Shown here one piece after another: positions 40,520 through 49,817 of a DNA stretch of 64,000 nucleotides; the first letter of the stretch is position 1; each line of letters begins with the position of its first letter. The position numbers and the translations under genes were made by a program. The notes beneath the pieces are model-generated. The model searched no databases. It worked only from the letters and a program-made list of their open reading frames with translations, and was not told the DNA's origin. Source of the DNA: an uncultured Prevotella sp. (GTDB lineage: Bacteria > Bacteroidota > Bacteroidia > Bacteroidales > Bacteroidaceae); NCBI GenBank assembly GCA_900540375.1, contig UQFS01000002.1, positions 62,001 to 126,000 of the forward strand, in the 5' to 3' direction.

Positions 40520-42496
40520 CTACAGTTTTGGCGCAATGATGCCATGGCGGTAAGCATAGAGAAGCTCCATAAGATCATCGATCTGTTTGCGCAGTTCCAC
40601 GCCTTTGTCCGTGTCGGCTACCAGCATACGGTGGGTGGACATCTCAACGATCTGTGTTGTGGACTTGATGTCGGTACCACGTAGGATGGCATCCTCAGTG
40701 CTTGTGAAGGGCTCGTGCTGCACAAGCTGGAAGCCGCGGCTGTGATAGACAAGTGTGTATCCTGCAATACCGGTCTGCTTGTGATAGGCTTGTGCGAAGC
40801 CGCCGTCGATGACCATCAGCTTGCCTCCCGCCTTGATAGGATTCTCTCCGGCACCTACTTTCACGGGCACATGCCCGTTGATGATATGACGGTTAAGTCC
40901 TGTGACGCCGAAAGCATCCATGATATGCTCGCAGACTTTCTCGTCGTCGCGCAGTTTGAAGTAGTTTCCTTTATGCTCAACATGGGTTTCCTTGTCTTCG
41001 ATGAAATAGCGCTCGAAAGTAGCCATCTTTGACTTGTCGAAGAGTGGGCTGTCGGGACCGCACCAGAGATAGAAGAAATAGTCAATAGCATAATCACGCT
41101 CTACCGAGTTTGTATCGTTTTGGAATGCGGAGCGAACCAAGTGTCCGACTGTCTTCATCAGTTCTATGCCTGCCACGGGCTGCCCCGGATAAACTTCCAC
41201 CTTTTTCAGACTTCCATCTTCTTTGAGAGGTACGGACGCATGATAAAGCAGGTTATTGTTGCACACTTGGTACATGCAACCATGATCGAGCAGCGTGTCG
41301 ATATGCTTGTGGAGCTTCTCACTGACCAGAAAGTTATGGTGGAGTTTTTGCAGGAGTTGGTGCTCCTCGTCGGTGAGGAAGCAGGGATTAGCCGGGTCGA
41401 TGGTTGGGAAATGACAACTAAGCAATGAGTAGACCTTACCTTCAAGCATGATCGTGCCATGATCATAGTCGATAAAGTTAAACAACTCGCGGTCTTGCAT
41501 CTTCCATTCCGGATGCTTCTCATAGAGTTGTGCTTCCAGCTTGAACTGCATCACGGCAATGGCCTTGTGCATCTGAGCCGTGAGGCGAATAGTCTTCTCA
41601 TTGAGGTTCTCGGCCTCACCCGAGAGGATAGGGCGGAACTCCGTACAGGGATCCTCGGCGTAAGCATCCATGGCAAAGGTAGCCAATGGTACCATATTAA
41701 TACCGTATCCTTCCTCGAGCGTAGTGAGGTTGGCGTAGCGCAGCGAGATGCGGATGACGCTACAGATACATGCATCGTTGCCGGCGGCAGCTCCCATCCA
41801 CAGCATGTCGTGGTTGCCCCACGTGATATCCCAGTGGTGATAGTTCTGGAGCATGTCCATGATCTTGTGCGCACCAGGACCGCGGTCATAGATGTCACCG
41901 AGAATATGCAGTTGGTCGATGGCGAGGCGCTGGATGACATTTGCGATAGCGATGATAAACGCATCGGCCCGTCCAGTGTTGATGATCGTGTCGATGATGA
42001 CGTTGACGTATGCAGTCTTGTCAGAGTCCTCCGTACGTTCATGGAGCAGTTCCTGAATGATATAAGAGAAGTCCTTGGGCAGTGACTTGCGCACCTTACT
42101 ACGTGTGTATTTGCTGGAAACGTCGCGGCAGACGGCTACGAGATGATGGATCGTGATATGATACCAGTCGTCGAGGTCTTTTTCCGAGGCCTTGACAAGT
42201 TCCAGCTTCTGCTCGGGGTAATAGATCAGTGTGCAGAGCTCGCGTTTCTCAGTCTCACGGAGTGTAGTGCCGAAGAGTTCGCCTACTTTGCGCTTGATAT
42301 TACCGGAGGCGTTCTTCAATACGTGTTGAAAAGCTTCGTATTCTCCATGCAAGTCTGCCAGAAAATGCTCAGTGCCTTTTGGCAGGTTGAGGATAGCCTG
42401 GAGGTTGATGATCTCTGTGCTGGCATCAGCCACAGATGGGAATGACTGTGCCAGAAGTTGTAGGTATCGTACGTCGAGTTTCTTGTTGTCGTTCAT
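40520..42496 (-). CDS. fbp: Fructose-1,6-bisphosphatase class III
   Basis: 658 residues, the length of the Firmicutes/Bacteroidetes class III enzyme. Removes the C1 phosphate of fructose-1,6-bisphosphate in gluconeogenesis. Metallophosphatase blocks are visible: LADLHGEYEAF near 45, ILGDIYDRGPGAHKIMD near 200, WGNHDMLWMGAAAGN near 225 and, late, INGHVPVKVGAGENPIKAGGK. It lies 48 bases after a glycosyltransferase-like gene, possibly as the end of that transcript. Confidence 0.96.
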   Translation of the reverse strand: MNDNKKLDVRYLQLLAQSFPSVADASTEIINLQAILNLPKGTEHFLADLHGEYEAFQHVLKNASGNIKRKVGELFGTTLRETEKRELCTLIYYPEQKLELVKASEKDLDDWYHITIHHLVAVCRDVSSKYTRSKVRKSLPKDFSYIIQELLHERTEDSDKTAYVNVIIDTIINTGRADAFIIAIANVIQRLAIDQLHILGDIYDRGPGAHKIMDMLQNYHHWDITWGNHDMLWMGAAAGNDACICSVIRISLRYANLTTLEEGYGINMVPLATFAMDAYAEDPCTEFRPILSGEAENLNEKTIRLTAQMHKAIAVMQFKLEAQLYEKHPEWKMQDRELFNFIDYDHGTIMLEGKVYSLLSCHFPTIDPANPCFLTDEEHQLLQKLHHNFLVSEKLHKHIDTLLDHGCMYQVCNNNLLYHASVPLKEDGSLKKVEVYPGQPVAGIELMKTVGHLVRSAFQNDTNSVERDYAIDYFFYLWCGPDSPLFDKSKMATFERYFIEDKETHVEHKGNYFKLRDDEKVCEHIMDAFGVTGLNRHIINGHVPVKVGAGENPIKAGGKLMVIDGGFAQAYHKQTGIAGYTLVYHSRGFQLVQHEPFTSTEDAILRGTDIKSTTQIVEMSTHRMLVADTDKGVELRKQIDDLMELLYAYRHGIIAPKL

Positions 42497-42544
42497 ATTG
42501 AATGATTGGAGTTAAAATGAAAGTTGTATAGAATGCATAGGTTG

Positions 42545-43651
42545 TTAATGTTTCATGTTGATGGCATAGCCATCGGGGAGTCGGAGTGTCTTTTGCAGTT
42601 TTTTTATCACCTTCTGTGCAAAGGCAGAGAGCCCCATGGCTTTCAATATGTCTACCACCCGGTCCTCGTCCATCGGTATGAAACGGAGAGTCGTATAGAC
42701 GTTGGCCAAATGTCTTAGAGGTACATGACTACTCTCAGTCTCATGATGTAGGTTGATCATTTCAATGGCCAATTGGCGCTCACCTACTTCGTTTTTGTCG
42801 ACGTTCTCACTGAGTTTACTGCGAATGAGGATCGAGTGGGGGATGAGCGTGTCGGACGGCAGGTCTCCCTCAGCGTATTTCCAAGGAAGAGGATATTTTT
42901 CGATATCTTGCACGTTGAGGTTCGGCATGCTGATGTTAAGCCTTTCCAGTCCTATGCTAAGGTAGTCGTCGACATGCTCATCGGTAGCGTATATCAGTAT
43001 CTTGCGCCATTGCTCATTGGTAAGCTGGGGCCATTGTTGGCTTAGTTTCCTGCATAGCTCATGGTTGCGAAGCATGAAGTCATCGATACCCAGCTGTATG
43101 GTGCCGCAAAGCAGAGCGTTGGTTTCCTCCGTGATCGAGAAACGTACGTTGGAGTCAATGACTTTGCGATAGAGTTTCCCGGTAGCCTGTGCCACAGACT
43201 CAAAAGTCACCAGATTGGTGAGAATGGGATTTTTTATCAATACCGTGCGAGTATTGAGATGAAGTTGTTGGAAGGAATGTTCCTCAAGCTTTCCACACAC
43301 TTGCACCGCACTGGCCTTGGTTATGGCCTTTTTCCATTTCAGCCATTCATAGGAATGCTGATGCAGGGCGTAAACCCACGGTTGCAGGTCGCCCAAAGGC
43401 GTGATGACCACAGGAATGTGCAGACTGTAGGCCTTGTGCAGGAGGTGGAGGACAGAACGGTGCCAAAGGGTGAAGACATGGATGACATCGTAGTCTCGAA
43501 GAGCTGATAGGGTAGAGCGGTCGAGTGAACGGAGGCAGGTGACCTCATAGTACTGGGTCAACAAAGCCTGCAACTTTGAGATATAGGCCTGTCCCAAAGC
43601 ATAGTTTGCTGATCCGGAAGGAAGAAAGATGAGGAGATTCTGCTTATCCAT
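42545..43651 (-). CDS. GT-B-like glycosyltransferase N-terminal domain protein
   Basis: 368 residues. Residues 1-150 look like the acceptor domain of GT4-type enzymes (NLLIFLPSGSANYALGQAYISKL, DVIHVFTLWH, HIPVVITPLGD LQPW, AVQVCGKLEEHSF). The rest does not show the nucleotide-sugar domain (no EPFGxxxxEA-type motif); instead it is helical, with ATDEHVDDYLSIGLERLN and a C-terminal IKKLQKTLRLPDGYAI. So it may be a degenerate transferase or a protein of other function. Co-oriented with the GT2 gene 17 bases upstream. Confidence 0.6.
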   Translation of the reverse strand: MDKQNLLIFLPSGSANYALGQAYISKLQALLTQYYEVTCLRSLDRSTLSALRDYDVIHVFTLWHRSVLHLLHKAYSLHIPVVITPLGDLQPWVYALHQHSYEWLKWKKAITKASAVQVCGKLEEHSFQQLHLNTRTVLIKNPILTNLVTFESVAQATGKLYRKVIDSNVRFSITEETNALLCGTIQLGIDDFMLRNHELCRKLSQQWPQLTNEQWRKILIYATDEHVDDYLSIGLERLNISMPNLNVQDIEKYPLPWKYAEGDLPSDTLIPHSILIRSKLSENVDKNEVGERQLAIEMINLHHETESSHVPLRHLANVYTTLRFIPMDEDRVVDILKAMGLSAFAQKVIKKLQKTLRLPDGYAINMKH

Positions 43652-43668
43652 AGATGAATGTCTAAAGC

Positions 43669-44979
43669 TTATTGTTTATGTGTCGTGAAGTCGTAAGGGC
43701 TAGCAAACAGATAGCGTACGGCAGTGGCCAATTGTCTCCAGACCACGGTCAACTCCAGCGGTAGTACGACCCACAAAGAGATGGGCTCGCGCAAACGGCT
43801 AAATGCTCGGTGAGCTCCGCAAAGACGAAGGATCACAGTGAGTATAAAGGCCAGGACAGCAGCGCCCAGCATTACCCATTTCTGAGCCAGAGCACCCCAT
43901 AAGGCAATGCCTAAGATAGCCCAGACATTGAGATGAAGCAGGATCTGATCGGTGAGAACCAGCATGCGGTGGGCCAGGCTGCGGTTAAGATGGCGGCGGG
44001 TAGCTACATAGAAGAGGCAGCTGCTGCGCCATGACCGTTTGGTGGGATTGTCGTCGGTCATAATCGCCATGGGGTGAGTGACTACTTGTGTCATACCCTT
44101 TTCTGCGTATTTGTTGACCAGGCACTCATATTCCCCTCTGACCAAGTTCAATGATCCTTCAAAGCCGTCATACTGCATGAACTCATCTTTCAGCAGAGCG
44201 ACCGTATGGCTCAATGTGCGGTAGGCAGTGCCTTTGACGTCTTCTCGCAGGAGATAGCAGGCAGCATGCAGACGGTCAAAACGCCGGGTTGTCGGTGTCT
44301 CTGGTTCAAAATGACCATAACCGATGACCATTTTCGTGTCGGGCATCGTGCAAGCTTTACCGATATGTTGCAGCCATTGACGGCTTGACGGCGTAGAATC
44401 AGACTCTATGAACACTACCCATTGTGTCTGAGCAGCCTTCACACCTAAGGTCATGGCCAAACGTTTCCGGCTCATATAACGTGAGGAGTTGGGGATATAG
44501 GTGACATAGAGCGACACGTTTGGATAGGCATCAGGCTCTGTTTCCATGCTGTGCTTGAAACGCTTCAAGACGTCCAACGTGTCGTGTGCACCATATTCGG
44601 TGACCACGATCACTTGATAACCGGCAGGATAATCCTGATGAAGAATGTCTGGAAGATGTTGTTCCAGCTTCTCTGCTTCTTCATGAGGCGTGAGGATCAC
44701 TGTCAGTTTAGGAAGAGAAGACGCTTCCTGGTCATTGGTGTTTGTGGTTTTTTCTTCGTTTTCTTCCTGATTTTCTGAAGTCTCAAGGGCTTCATCGTCT
44801 CCCGAAGCAGCGTTTTGCTCTGAATTTGTGTTGTAGTTATCCTCTTCCGGTTCCTCTTCCTCATCGTGTGAGGGCAGGAAACGGAAGAAAGGATTCATGA
44901 AAGAGGACAGAACAGCCAAGATGATGACGGCTGCTCCGCAGATGATCGTTGTTGTATCAAAAAATAAAGCAATGTTCAT
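43669..44979 (-). CDS. Membrane glycosyltransferase, family GT2
   Basis: 436 residues: an N-terminal membrane segment (about 7-28), then a Glu-rich low-complexity linker (about 38-88). The GT2 domain follows at about 92-320 (KLTVILTPHEEAEKLEQHLPD, YQVIVVTEYGAHDT, VFIESDSTPSSRQWLQHI with an acidic ESDS in the DxD place). Two or three C-terminal membrane segments (WAILGIALWGALAQ, MLGAAVLAFILTVIL) follow. It probably makes a cell-surface glycan from a nucleotide sugar at the inner membrane. It begins 3 bases after the lysA stop, so it belongs to the his/lys transcript. Confidence 0.8.
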   Translation of the reverse strand: MNIALFFDTTTIICGAAVIILAVLSSFMNPFFRFLPSHDEEEEPEEDNYNTNSEQNAASGDDEALETSENQEENEEKTTNTNDQEASSLPKLTVILTPHEEAEKLEQHLPDILHQDYPAGYQVIVVTEYGAHDTLDVLKRFKHSMETEPDAYPNVSLYVTYIPNSSRYMSRKRLAMTLGVKAAQTQWVVFIESDSTPSSRQWLQHIGKACTMPDTKMVIGYGHFEPETPTTRRFDRLHAACYLLREDVKGTAYRTLSHTVALLKDEFMQYDGFEGSLNLVRGEYECLVNKYAEKGMTQVVTHPMAIMTDDNPTKRSWRSSCLFYVATRRHLNRSLAHRMLVLTDQILLHLNVWAILGIALWGALAQKWVMLGAAVLAFILTVILRLCGAHRAFSRLREPISLWVVLPLELTVVWRQLATAVRYLFASPYDFTTHKQ

Positions 44980-44982
44980 TTT

Positions 44983-46158
44983 TTATATAAAGTCTTCAGT
45001 AATGTAGCCTTTTGGCAAAGGACGGCAGTTGTATTGGCTGGCCATGATCTCACCATAGGCTCCGGCAGAGCGAAGTGCGATGAGATCTCCACGGCGTGTG
45101 GTGTTGAGGTCGACAGCCTTTGCAAAGACATCACTTGATTCGCAGATGGGGCCTACGACATCGTATGTTGCAGTTGGCTCATCGCTTGACAGGTTCTCTA
45201 TCTTGTGGTATGCCTGATAGAGTGCCGGGCGGATAAGATCCGTCATACCGGCATCTACGATGGCAAACTGTTTATAGGTACCCTGCTTGACGTAGAGCAC
45301 TTTGGTGATGAGGCTTCCCGTCTGAGCCACCACAGCACGTCCAAGCTCAAAATGAAGATTCTGGCCCGGACGCAGACGCAGGTGTGTGGCGTAGGTCTTG
45401 AAATAGTCGTGGAAGTTGGGAATGGGTTGACGGTTGGGATGGTCGTAGCTGACACCCAGTCCGCCGCCTACATTGATATTTGAGACCTTGATCTGATGCT
45501 TCTCCAAGATGTTCTGGAGCTCGTTGATGCGATTGCAGAGTGCCTCAAAGTCACCCATGTCAAGGATTTGGCTGCCAATGTGGAAGTGGAGGCCGAGTAA
45601 CTCGATATGTTTCATCTCCTTGATGCGCTCAATGGTCGGGAGCATGTCTTCCATGGCGATACCGAACTTGTTTTCAGCCAGACCCGTCGTGATGTTGGCG
45701 TGCGTGTGCGCTCCTACGTTCGGGTTGATGCGCAGACAGACGCGAGCCGCCGTGTTCTTGGCTGCTGCCAACTCGTTGATCACCTCCAGCTCAGGAACGC
45801 TTTCCACGTTGAAGCAGAAGATACCGGCATCCAAAGCCAAGTTGATCTCCCAATCGCTCTTGCCCACGCCGGCAAAGACGATCTTGTTGGCGGGGAATCC
45901 TGCTTTCAAACTTGCACGGATCTCTCCGCCACTGACGCAGTCAGCACCCAAGCCAGCCTGGCTGATGATGCTGAGTACCTTGGAATTGGCATTGGCCTTC
46001 ACTGCATAGTGCACATTGAAGTTGTCATACGACTTACACTCGTCGTTGATTGTTCGCAGCGTATTGCGCAGGAGGGTAGTATCGTAATAATAAAAAGGAG
46101 TCGTCACCTCACTGAACTTCTCAATGGGGAAACGACCTTTGGTCAGCTCTCTTTCCAT
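44983..46158 (-). CDS. lysA: Diaminopimelate decarboxylase
   Basis: 391 residues from ATG 46158; a GTG five codons upstream is also in frame. Last step of lysine synthesis: decarboxylates meso-DAP with PLP. Signs are VHYAVKANANSKVLSIIS with the PLP Lys, the FNVESVPELEVI block, GLHFHIGSQI and NVGGGLGVSYDH. ESSDVFAKAVD with the catalytic Cys just before it (GPICESSD) is in the C-terminal part. It follows lysC by 64 bases, across a short hairpin. Confidence 0.95.
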   Translation of the reverse strand: MERELTKGRFPIEKFSEVTTPFYYYDTTLLRNTLRTINDECKSYDNFNVHYAVKANANSKVLSIISQAGLGADCVSGGEIRASLKAGFPANKIVFAGVGKSDWEINLALDAGIFCFNVESVPELEVINELAAAKNTAARVCLRINPNVGAHTHANITTGLAENKFGIAMEDMLPTIERIKEMKHIELLGLHFHIGSQILDMGDFEALCNRINELQNILEKHQIKVSNINVGGGLGVSYDHPNRQPIPNFHDYFKTYATHLRLRPGQNLHFELGRAVVAQTGSLITKVLYVKQGTYKQFAIVDAGMTDLIRPALYQAYHKIENLSSDEPTATYDVVGPICESSDVFAKAVDLNTTRRGDLIALRSAGAYGEIMASQYNCRPLPKGYITEDFI

Positions 46159-46176
46159 ATTCTTGTCTTTCACTGA

Positions 46177-46199
46177 GAGGGATCCGCGAGGGATCCCTC
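46177..46199 (-). other. Hairpin between lysC and lysA
   Basis: GAGGGATCC pairs with GGATCCCTC around a 5-base loop, 19 bases before the lysA ATG. With no T-run it may modulate translation or mRNA decay. Confidence 0.5.
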
Positions 46200-46222
46200 A
46201 TGTCGTCTGTTGCCGATGTGTT

Positions 46223-47545
46223 TTATTTGTTGTTGAACAGCGTGTCGCTGAGGCTTTGCAAAGCTCTCTTCTTGTCGGCCTCGCGGATGAGGAACGAGAT
46301 GTTATAGTTGCTGCCACCATAGCTGATCATTCTCACAGGAATGTTCTTCATGGCTTCCGTCGCCAAAGTTTCGAAGCCGAGGTTGCTCCAGTCAAGATCA
46401 CCTACGACACAAATGATGCACATATCGGTGTCAACGGTGACGGTACCGTATTTCTTCAACTCGTCAACGATCTCATTCAGATGCGCGTCGTTGTCGATGC
46501 TCATGGACACGCCGACCTCAGATGTGGCGATCATGTCGATAGGTGTCTGATAGCTCTCGAAGATCTCAAAAACCTTGCGCAGGAAACCGGTAGCCAGCAA
46601 CATGCGTGAGGACTTGATCTTGATGGCGATGATATTGTCTTTGGCTGCGACGGCTTTGATCTTCCCTCTGACAAGAACGTTATCGATGATGGTTCCCTCA
46701 GCGTCAGGATCGAGTGTGTTCTTCAGTCTTACCGGGATGCCGGCATACTTAGCAGGCTGCACGCAGGTAGGATGCAGAATCTTCGCACCGAAGTAGGCAA
46801 GCTCAGCAGCCTCCTCGAAGTTGAGCTGATGGATGGCCTCGGTGTGATCCACCACACGTGGATCGTTGTTGTGCATTCCGTCTATGTCGGTCCAGATCTG
46901 TATCTCATCAGCGGGAAGCACCGAGCCGATGAGGGAGGCTGTGTAGTCAGAGCCGCCACGTTGCAGGTTGTCCACCTCACCGTAGGCGTTGCGGCAAACA
47001 AAGCCTTGTGTGATATAGATCTGATGGCCTTGGTTCTTCTCCATCACCTCGTGGAGCTTCTCCTTAATATATGGGGTATCGGGCTCACTGTTTTTGTCGG
47101 TACGCATGAAGTCAAGGGCATTAAGCAGCACAGCATCGACACCTTGCTCTTGGAGATAGTTGACAACCATGTTGGTTGACATCACCTCGCCCTGAGCCAC
47201 GACAGCCTTTTCCTCGAAGCTGGTGAAGAGGTCTTTGGTGAAAGAGCGCAGATAGTTGAATTCTCCCGTGAGGAATTCTGTGGTTTTCTTTTTGAAGGCG
47301 TCTGTATCGTAAAGTTCGTCTATATGCTTCATGTATTTCTTCTCAAGGCAATTGATTACCTCGTTGGCACCATCGGGATTCTTCTTGTAGAGATAGTTAC
47401 TGATCTCTACGAGAGAGTTCGTGGTGCCGCTCATGGCTGAGAGAACGACAAAGGTGGACTCGCCTGAAGCGGTGACGAGACCTGCTACATGTTTCATTCG
47501 ATCTGGTGATCCAACGGAAGTACCTCCAAATTTTAGAACCTTCAT
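46223..47545 (-). CDS. lysC: Aspartate kinase (monofunctional)
   Basis: 440 residues. Phosphorylates aspartate, entering the lysine/DAP/threonine pathway. The catalytic domain has KFGGTSVGSPDRMKHV at 4-19 and FVCRNAYGEVDNLQRGGSDYTASL near 180-205. Two ACT regions in the last 140 residues (IKIKSSRMLLATGFLRKVFEI; CIICVVGDLD) should give feedback control by end products. Followed by lysA, and preceded 56 bases upstream by ftsE without an evident promoter. Confidence 0.94.
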   Translation of the reverse strand: MKVLKFGGTSVGSPDRMKHVAGLVTASGESTFVVLSAMSGTTNSLVEISNYLYKKNPDGANEVINCLEKKYMKHIDELYDTDAFKKKTTEFLTGEFNYLRSFTKDLFTSFEEKAVVAQGEVMSTNMVVNYLQEQGVDAVLLNALDFMRTDKNSEPDTPYIKEKLHEVMEKNQGHQIYITQGFVCRNAYGEVDNLQRGGSDYTASLIGSVLPADEIQIWTDIDGMHNNDPRVVDHTEAIHQLNFEEAAELAYFGAKILHPTCVQPAKYAGIPVRLKNTLDPDAEGTIIDNVLVRGKIKAVAAKDNIIAIKIKSSRMLLATGFLRKVFEIFESYQTPIDMIATSEVGVSMSIDNDAHLNEIVDELKKYGTVTVDTDMCIICVVGDLDWSNLGFETLATEAMKNIPVRMISYGGSNYNISFLIREADKKRALQSLSDTLFNNK

Positions 47546-47601
47546 ATTGCTTAGTCTTTATGGATTGACGTGTTATATTTTATAATAGGAGTGGTTGCCG
47601 A

Positions 47602-48318
47602 CTATATCGTAGCCTCGTCTTCAGTGAGGTCGAGGTTGGAGTATTCTTTGGTGACGTCGCTGAGCAGTCCTTCCTTGCATCGGTACACGATACCTGGAAA
47701 GCGGTCGAGCAGTGGAATGTTGTGAGTCGACATGACAACAGCCGTACCAGTGGTGGTGATGTCCTTGAGCAACTTCACGATGTTGCAAGCTGTCTCAGGG
47801 TCGAGGTTGCCAGTAGGTTCATCGGCAATGATAATCTTGGGATGGTTGAGCAGGGCACGTGCGATGGAGATGCGCTGTTGCTCACCGCCAGACAGTTCGT
47901 GGGGCATACTCTCTTTTCGGTCGGCCAAGCCCACAGCCTCAAGCACCTCGTCGATGCGCTGGTCTATCTTCTTCTTGTCTTTCCAGCCAGTGGCCTTGAG
48001 CACGAAACGCAGGTTGCGGTAAACGGTCTGGTCATGGAGCAACTGGAAATCCTGAAAGATGATACCCATCTCCTTGCGGAGGGCAGGCACCTCTTTGCGC
48101 TTGAGTGTTTTCAGATCACGTCCCAAGACTTGGGCCGTGTCTGTTTCTTTCTGTGGAAGGTCAAGCTCACAATAGAAAGTCTTGAGCAGTGAGCTCTTGC
48201 CGGATCCCACTTTTCCTATCAAGTAGATAAATTCACCTTCCTCGGCGTGGAAGTCCACGTCGTGGAGGATAAGCTTGTCTTGCTGGTAAATATTTACTTT
48301 ATGATAATCGATAAGCAT
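47602..48318 (-). CDS. FtsE-like ABC transporter ATP-binding protein
   Basis: 238 residues from ATG 48318 (the TTG two codons upstream is unnecessary). Walker A GKVGSGKSS at about 36-44, signature LSGGEQQRISIARAL, Walker B IIIADEPTGNLDP, switch His in STHNIPLL. Sequence style and length fit FtsE, which with FtsX controls peptidoglycan hydrolases at division. No ftsX gene is adjacent; it lies between hisIE and lysC, so the FtsE name is likely but not proven. Confidence 0.8.
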   Translation of the reverse strand: MLIDYHKVNIYQQDKLILHDVDFHAEEGEFIYLIGKVGSGKSSLLKTFYCELDLPQKETDTAQVLGRDLKTLKRKEVPALRKEMGIIFQDFQLLHDQTVYRNLRFVLKATGWKDKKKIDQRIDEVLEAVGLADRKESMPHELSGGEQQRISIARALLNHPKIIIADEPTGNLDPETACNIVKLLKDITTTGTAVVMSTHNIPLLDRFPGIVYRCKEGLLSDVTKEYSNLDLTEDEATI

Positions 48319-48376
48319 GATCAACTAAAACTTTTTTTAAGAGACATATCAGAGTAGGACGGAGACAGGGCATGCC

Positions 48377-49015
48377 CTATTCCTGTGATTTCTTAATGCG
48401 ACGGGCCTTGTCCCAGTTAGGGTTATGGCGCTTAGCGAGCTCGTTGGCAAGTGTTTCAATGCGCAAGCCTTTGGCGCTCAGTAACACGATGAGATGGTAT
48501 AGAAGGTCAGCACCCTCATAGACCAGTTGCTCTTCTGTGCCTCCGACAGCCTCTATCACGGTCTCAACGGCTTCCTCGCCGACCTTTTGTGCAATCTTGT
48601 TGATGCCTTTGCGGAAAAGACTCGTTGTGTAGCTGTTTTCCGGCATCTCCTCTCTGCGCTTGTTGATGAAGTCCTGTAATTCGCTGAGGAATTCCACGGG
48701 ATTGCAATCGTTGGTATCGCCCCAGCACGTGTCAGTGCCTTTGTGACAGACTGGACCGTCGGGATCGACTTTGATCAGCAACGTGTCATTGTCGCAGTCG
48801 TTTTGGATAGAAACCAGATGCAGGTAGTTGCCGGATGTCTCGCCCTTGGTCCAAAGGCAGTTGCGTGAACGGCTCCAAAACGTGACCAGCTTCGTGTCCA
48901 TGGTCTTCTGATAAGCTTCTTGATTCATGAAGCCCAGCATGAGCACGTTCTTGGTGGTAGCATCCTGTATGATGGCAGGAACCAGCCCTCCCATTTTCTC
49001 AAAGTCTATTTCCAT
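48377..49015 (-). CDS. hisIE: Bifunctional phosphoribosyl-AMP cyclohydrolase / phosphoribosyl-ATP pyrophosphatase
   Basis: 212 residues. N-terminal HisI (1 to about 105) with LMLGFMNQEAY, TFWSRSRNCLWTKGETSGN and PVCHKGTDTCWG holding the zinc Cys/His. C-terminal HisE (about 115-205) with the helical KVGEEAVETVIEAVG and GADLLYHLIVLLSAKGL. Catalyses steps 2 and 3 of histidine synthesis. It follows hisF by 44 bases. Confidence 0.96.
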   Translation of the reverse strand: MEIDFEKMGGLVPAIIQDATTKNVLMLGFMNQEAYQKTMDTKLVTFWSRSRNCLWTKGETSGNYLHLVSIQNDCDNDTLLIKVDPDGPVCHKGTDTCWGDTNDCNPVEFLSELQDFINKRREEMPENSYTTSLFRKGINKIAQKVGEEAVETVIEAVGGTEEQLVYEGADLLYHLIVLLSAKGLRIETLANELAKRHNPNWDKARRIKKSQE

Positions 49016-49059
49016 GTTGTCCTCTGTTTACGAATGATATGTTGCGTGTCTAAATCTGT

Positions 49060-49815
49060 TTATATTCTCACATTGATGCCCTCGCTCTTGAGATACTGCT
49101 TCAGGTCGGGGATGGTAATCTCGCCGAAGTGGAAAACAGAGGCTGCCAGCGCAGCATCGGCTTTGCCCAGCGTGAAGGCATCGCGGAAATGTTCTTTCTT
49201 GCCTGCCCCGCCGCTGGCGATCACCGGTATTGACACTTCCGATGACAGTTGAGCCAGCGCCCCATTGGCAAAACCTTGTTTAACGCCGTCATGATCCATA
49301 CTGGTGAAGAGGATCTCTCCGGCTCCTCGGTCAGCGACCTCACGTGCCCAGTCCATGAGTTTGAGCGGCGTGCGCTTCCGTCCTCCTTTAATATAGCAAT
49401 GCCAGCCGTCGGCATCATTGCGCGCATCAATGGCGCATACGCATACCTGTGAGCCGAAGCGCTTGGCGATCTCGTCAATGAGTTCGGGGTGGCGGATCGC
49501 TGCCGAGTTGATACTGATCTTGTCGGCACCGGCGTAGAGCAAGCGCTCCACGTCGGCAATACTTTCTATGCCACCTCCGACAGTGAAGGGGATATTGATC
49601 TCCTGGGCAACTCTCGTGACGAGATCCGTGAAGGTCTTGCGCCCGTCGGATGTTGCTGTGATGTCGAGATACACAAGTTCGTCAGCACCTTGTCGGCTAT
49701 ATTCCTTTCCCAGTTCCACGGGATCGCCGGCCTGTCGAAGGTTGACGAAGTGCGTGCCTTTGACGGTCTCTCCGTCTTTGACATCAAGGCAGGGTATGAT
49801 ACGTTTTGCTAACAT
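49060..49815 (-). CDS. hisF: Imidazole glycerol phosphate synthase, cyclase subunit
   Basis: 251 residues, a TIM barrel. Uses ammonia from HisH to make imidazole glycerol phosphate and AICAR. Catalytic Asp residues in IIPCLDVKDGETVKG (near 11) and CVCAIDARND (near 130), with the phosphate loops FTVGGGIES and VIASGGAGK. Starts 2 bases after hisA. Confidence 0.97.
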   Translation of the reverse strand: MLAKRIIPCLDVKDGETVKGTHFVNLRQAGDPVELGKEYSRQGADELVYLDITATSDGRKTFTDLVTRVAQEINIPFTVGGGIESIADVERLLYAGADKISINSAAIRHPELIDEIAKRFGSQVCVCAIDARNDADGWHCYIKGGRKRTPLKLMDWAREVADRGAGEILFTSMDHDGVKQGFANGALAQLSSEVSIPVIASGGAGKKEHFRDAFTLGKADAALAASVFHFGEITIPDLKQYLKSEGINVRI

Positions 49816-49817
49816 CT

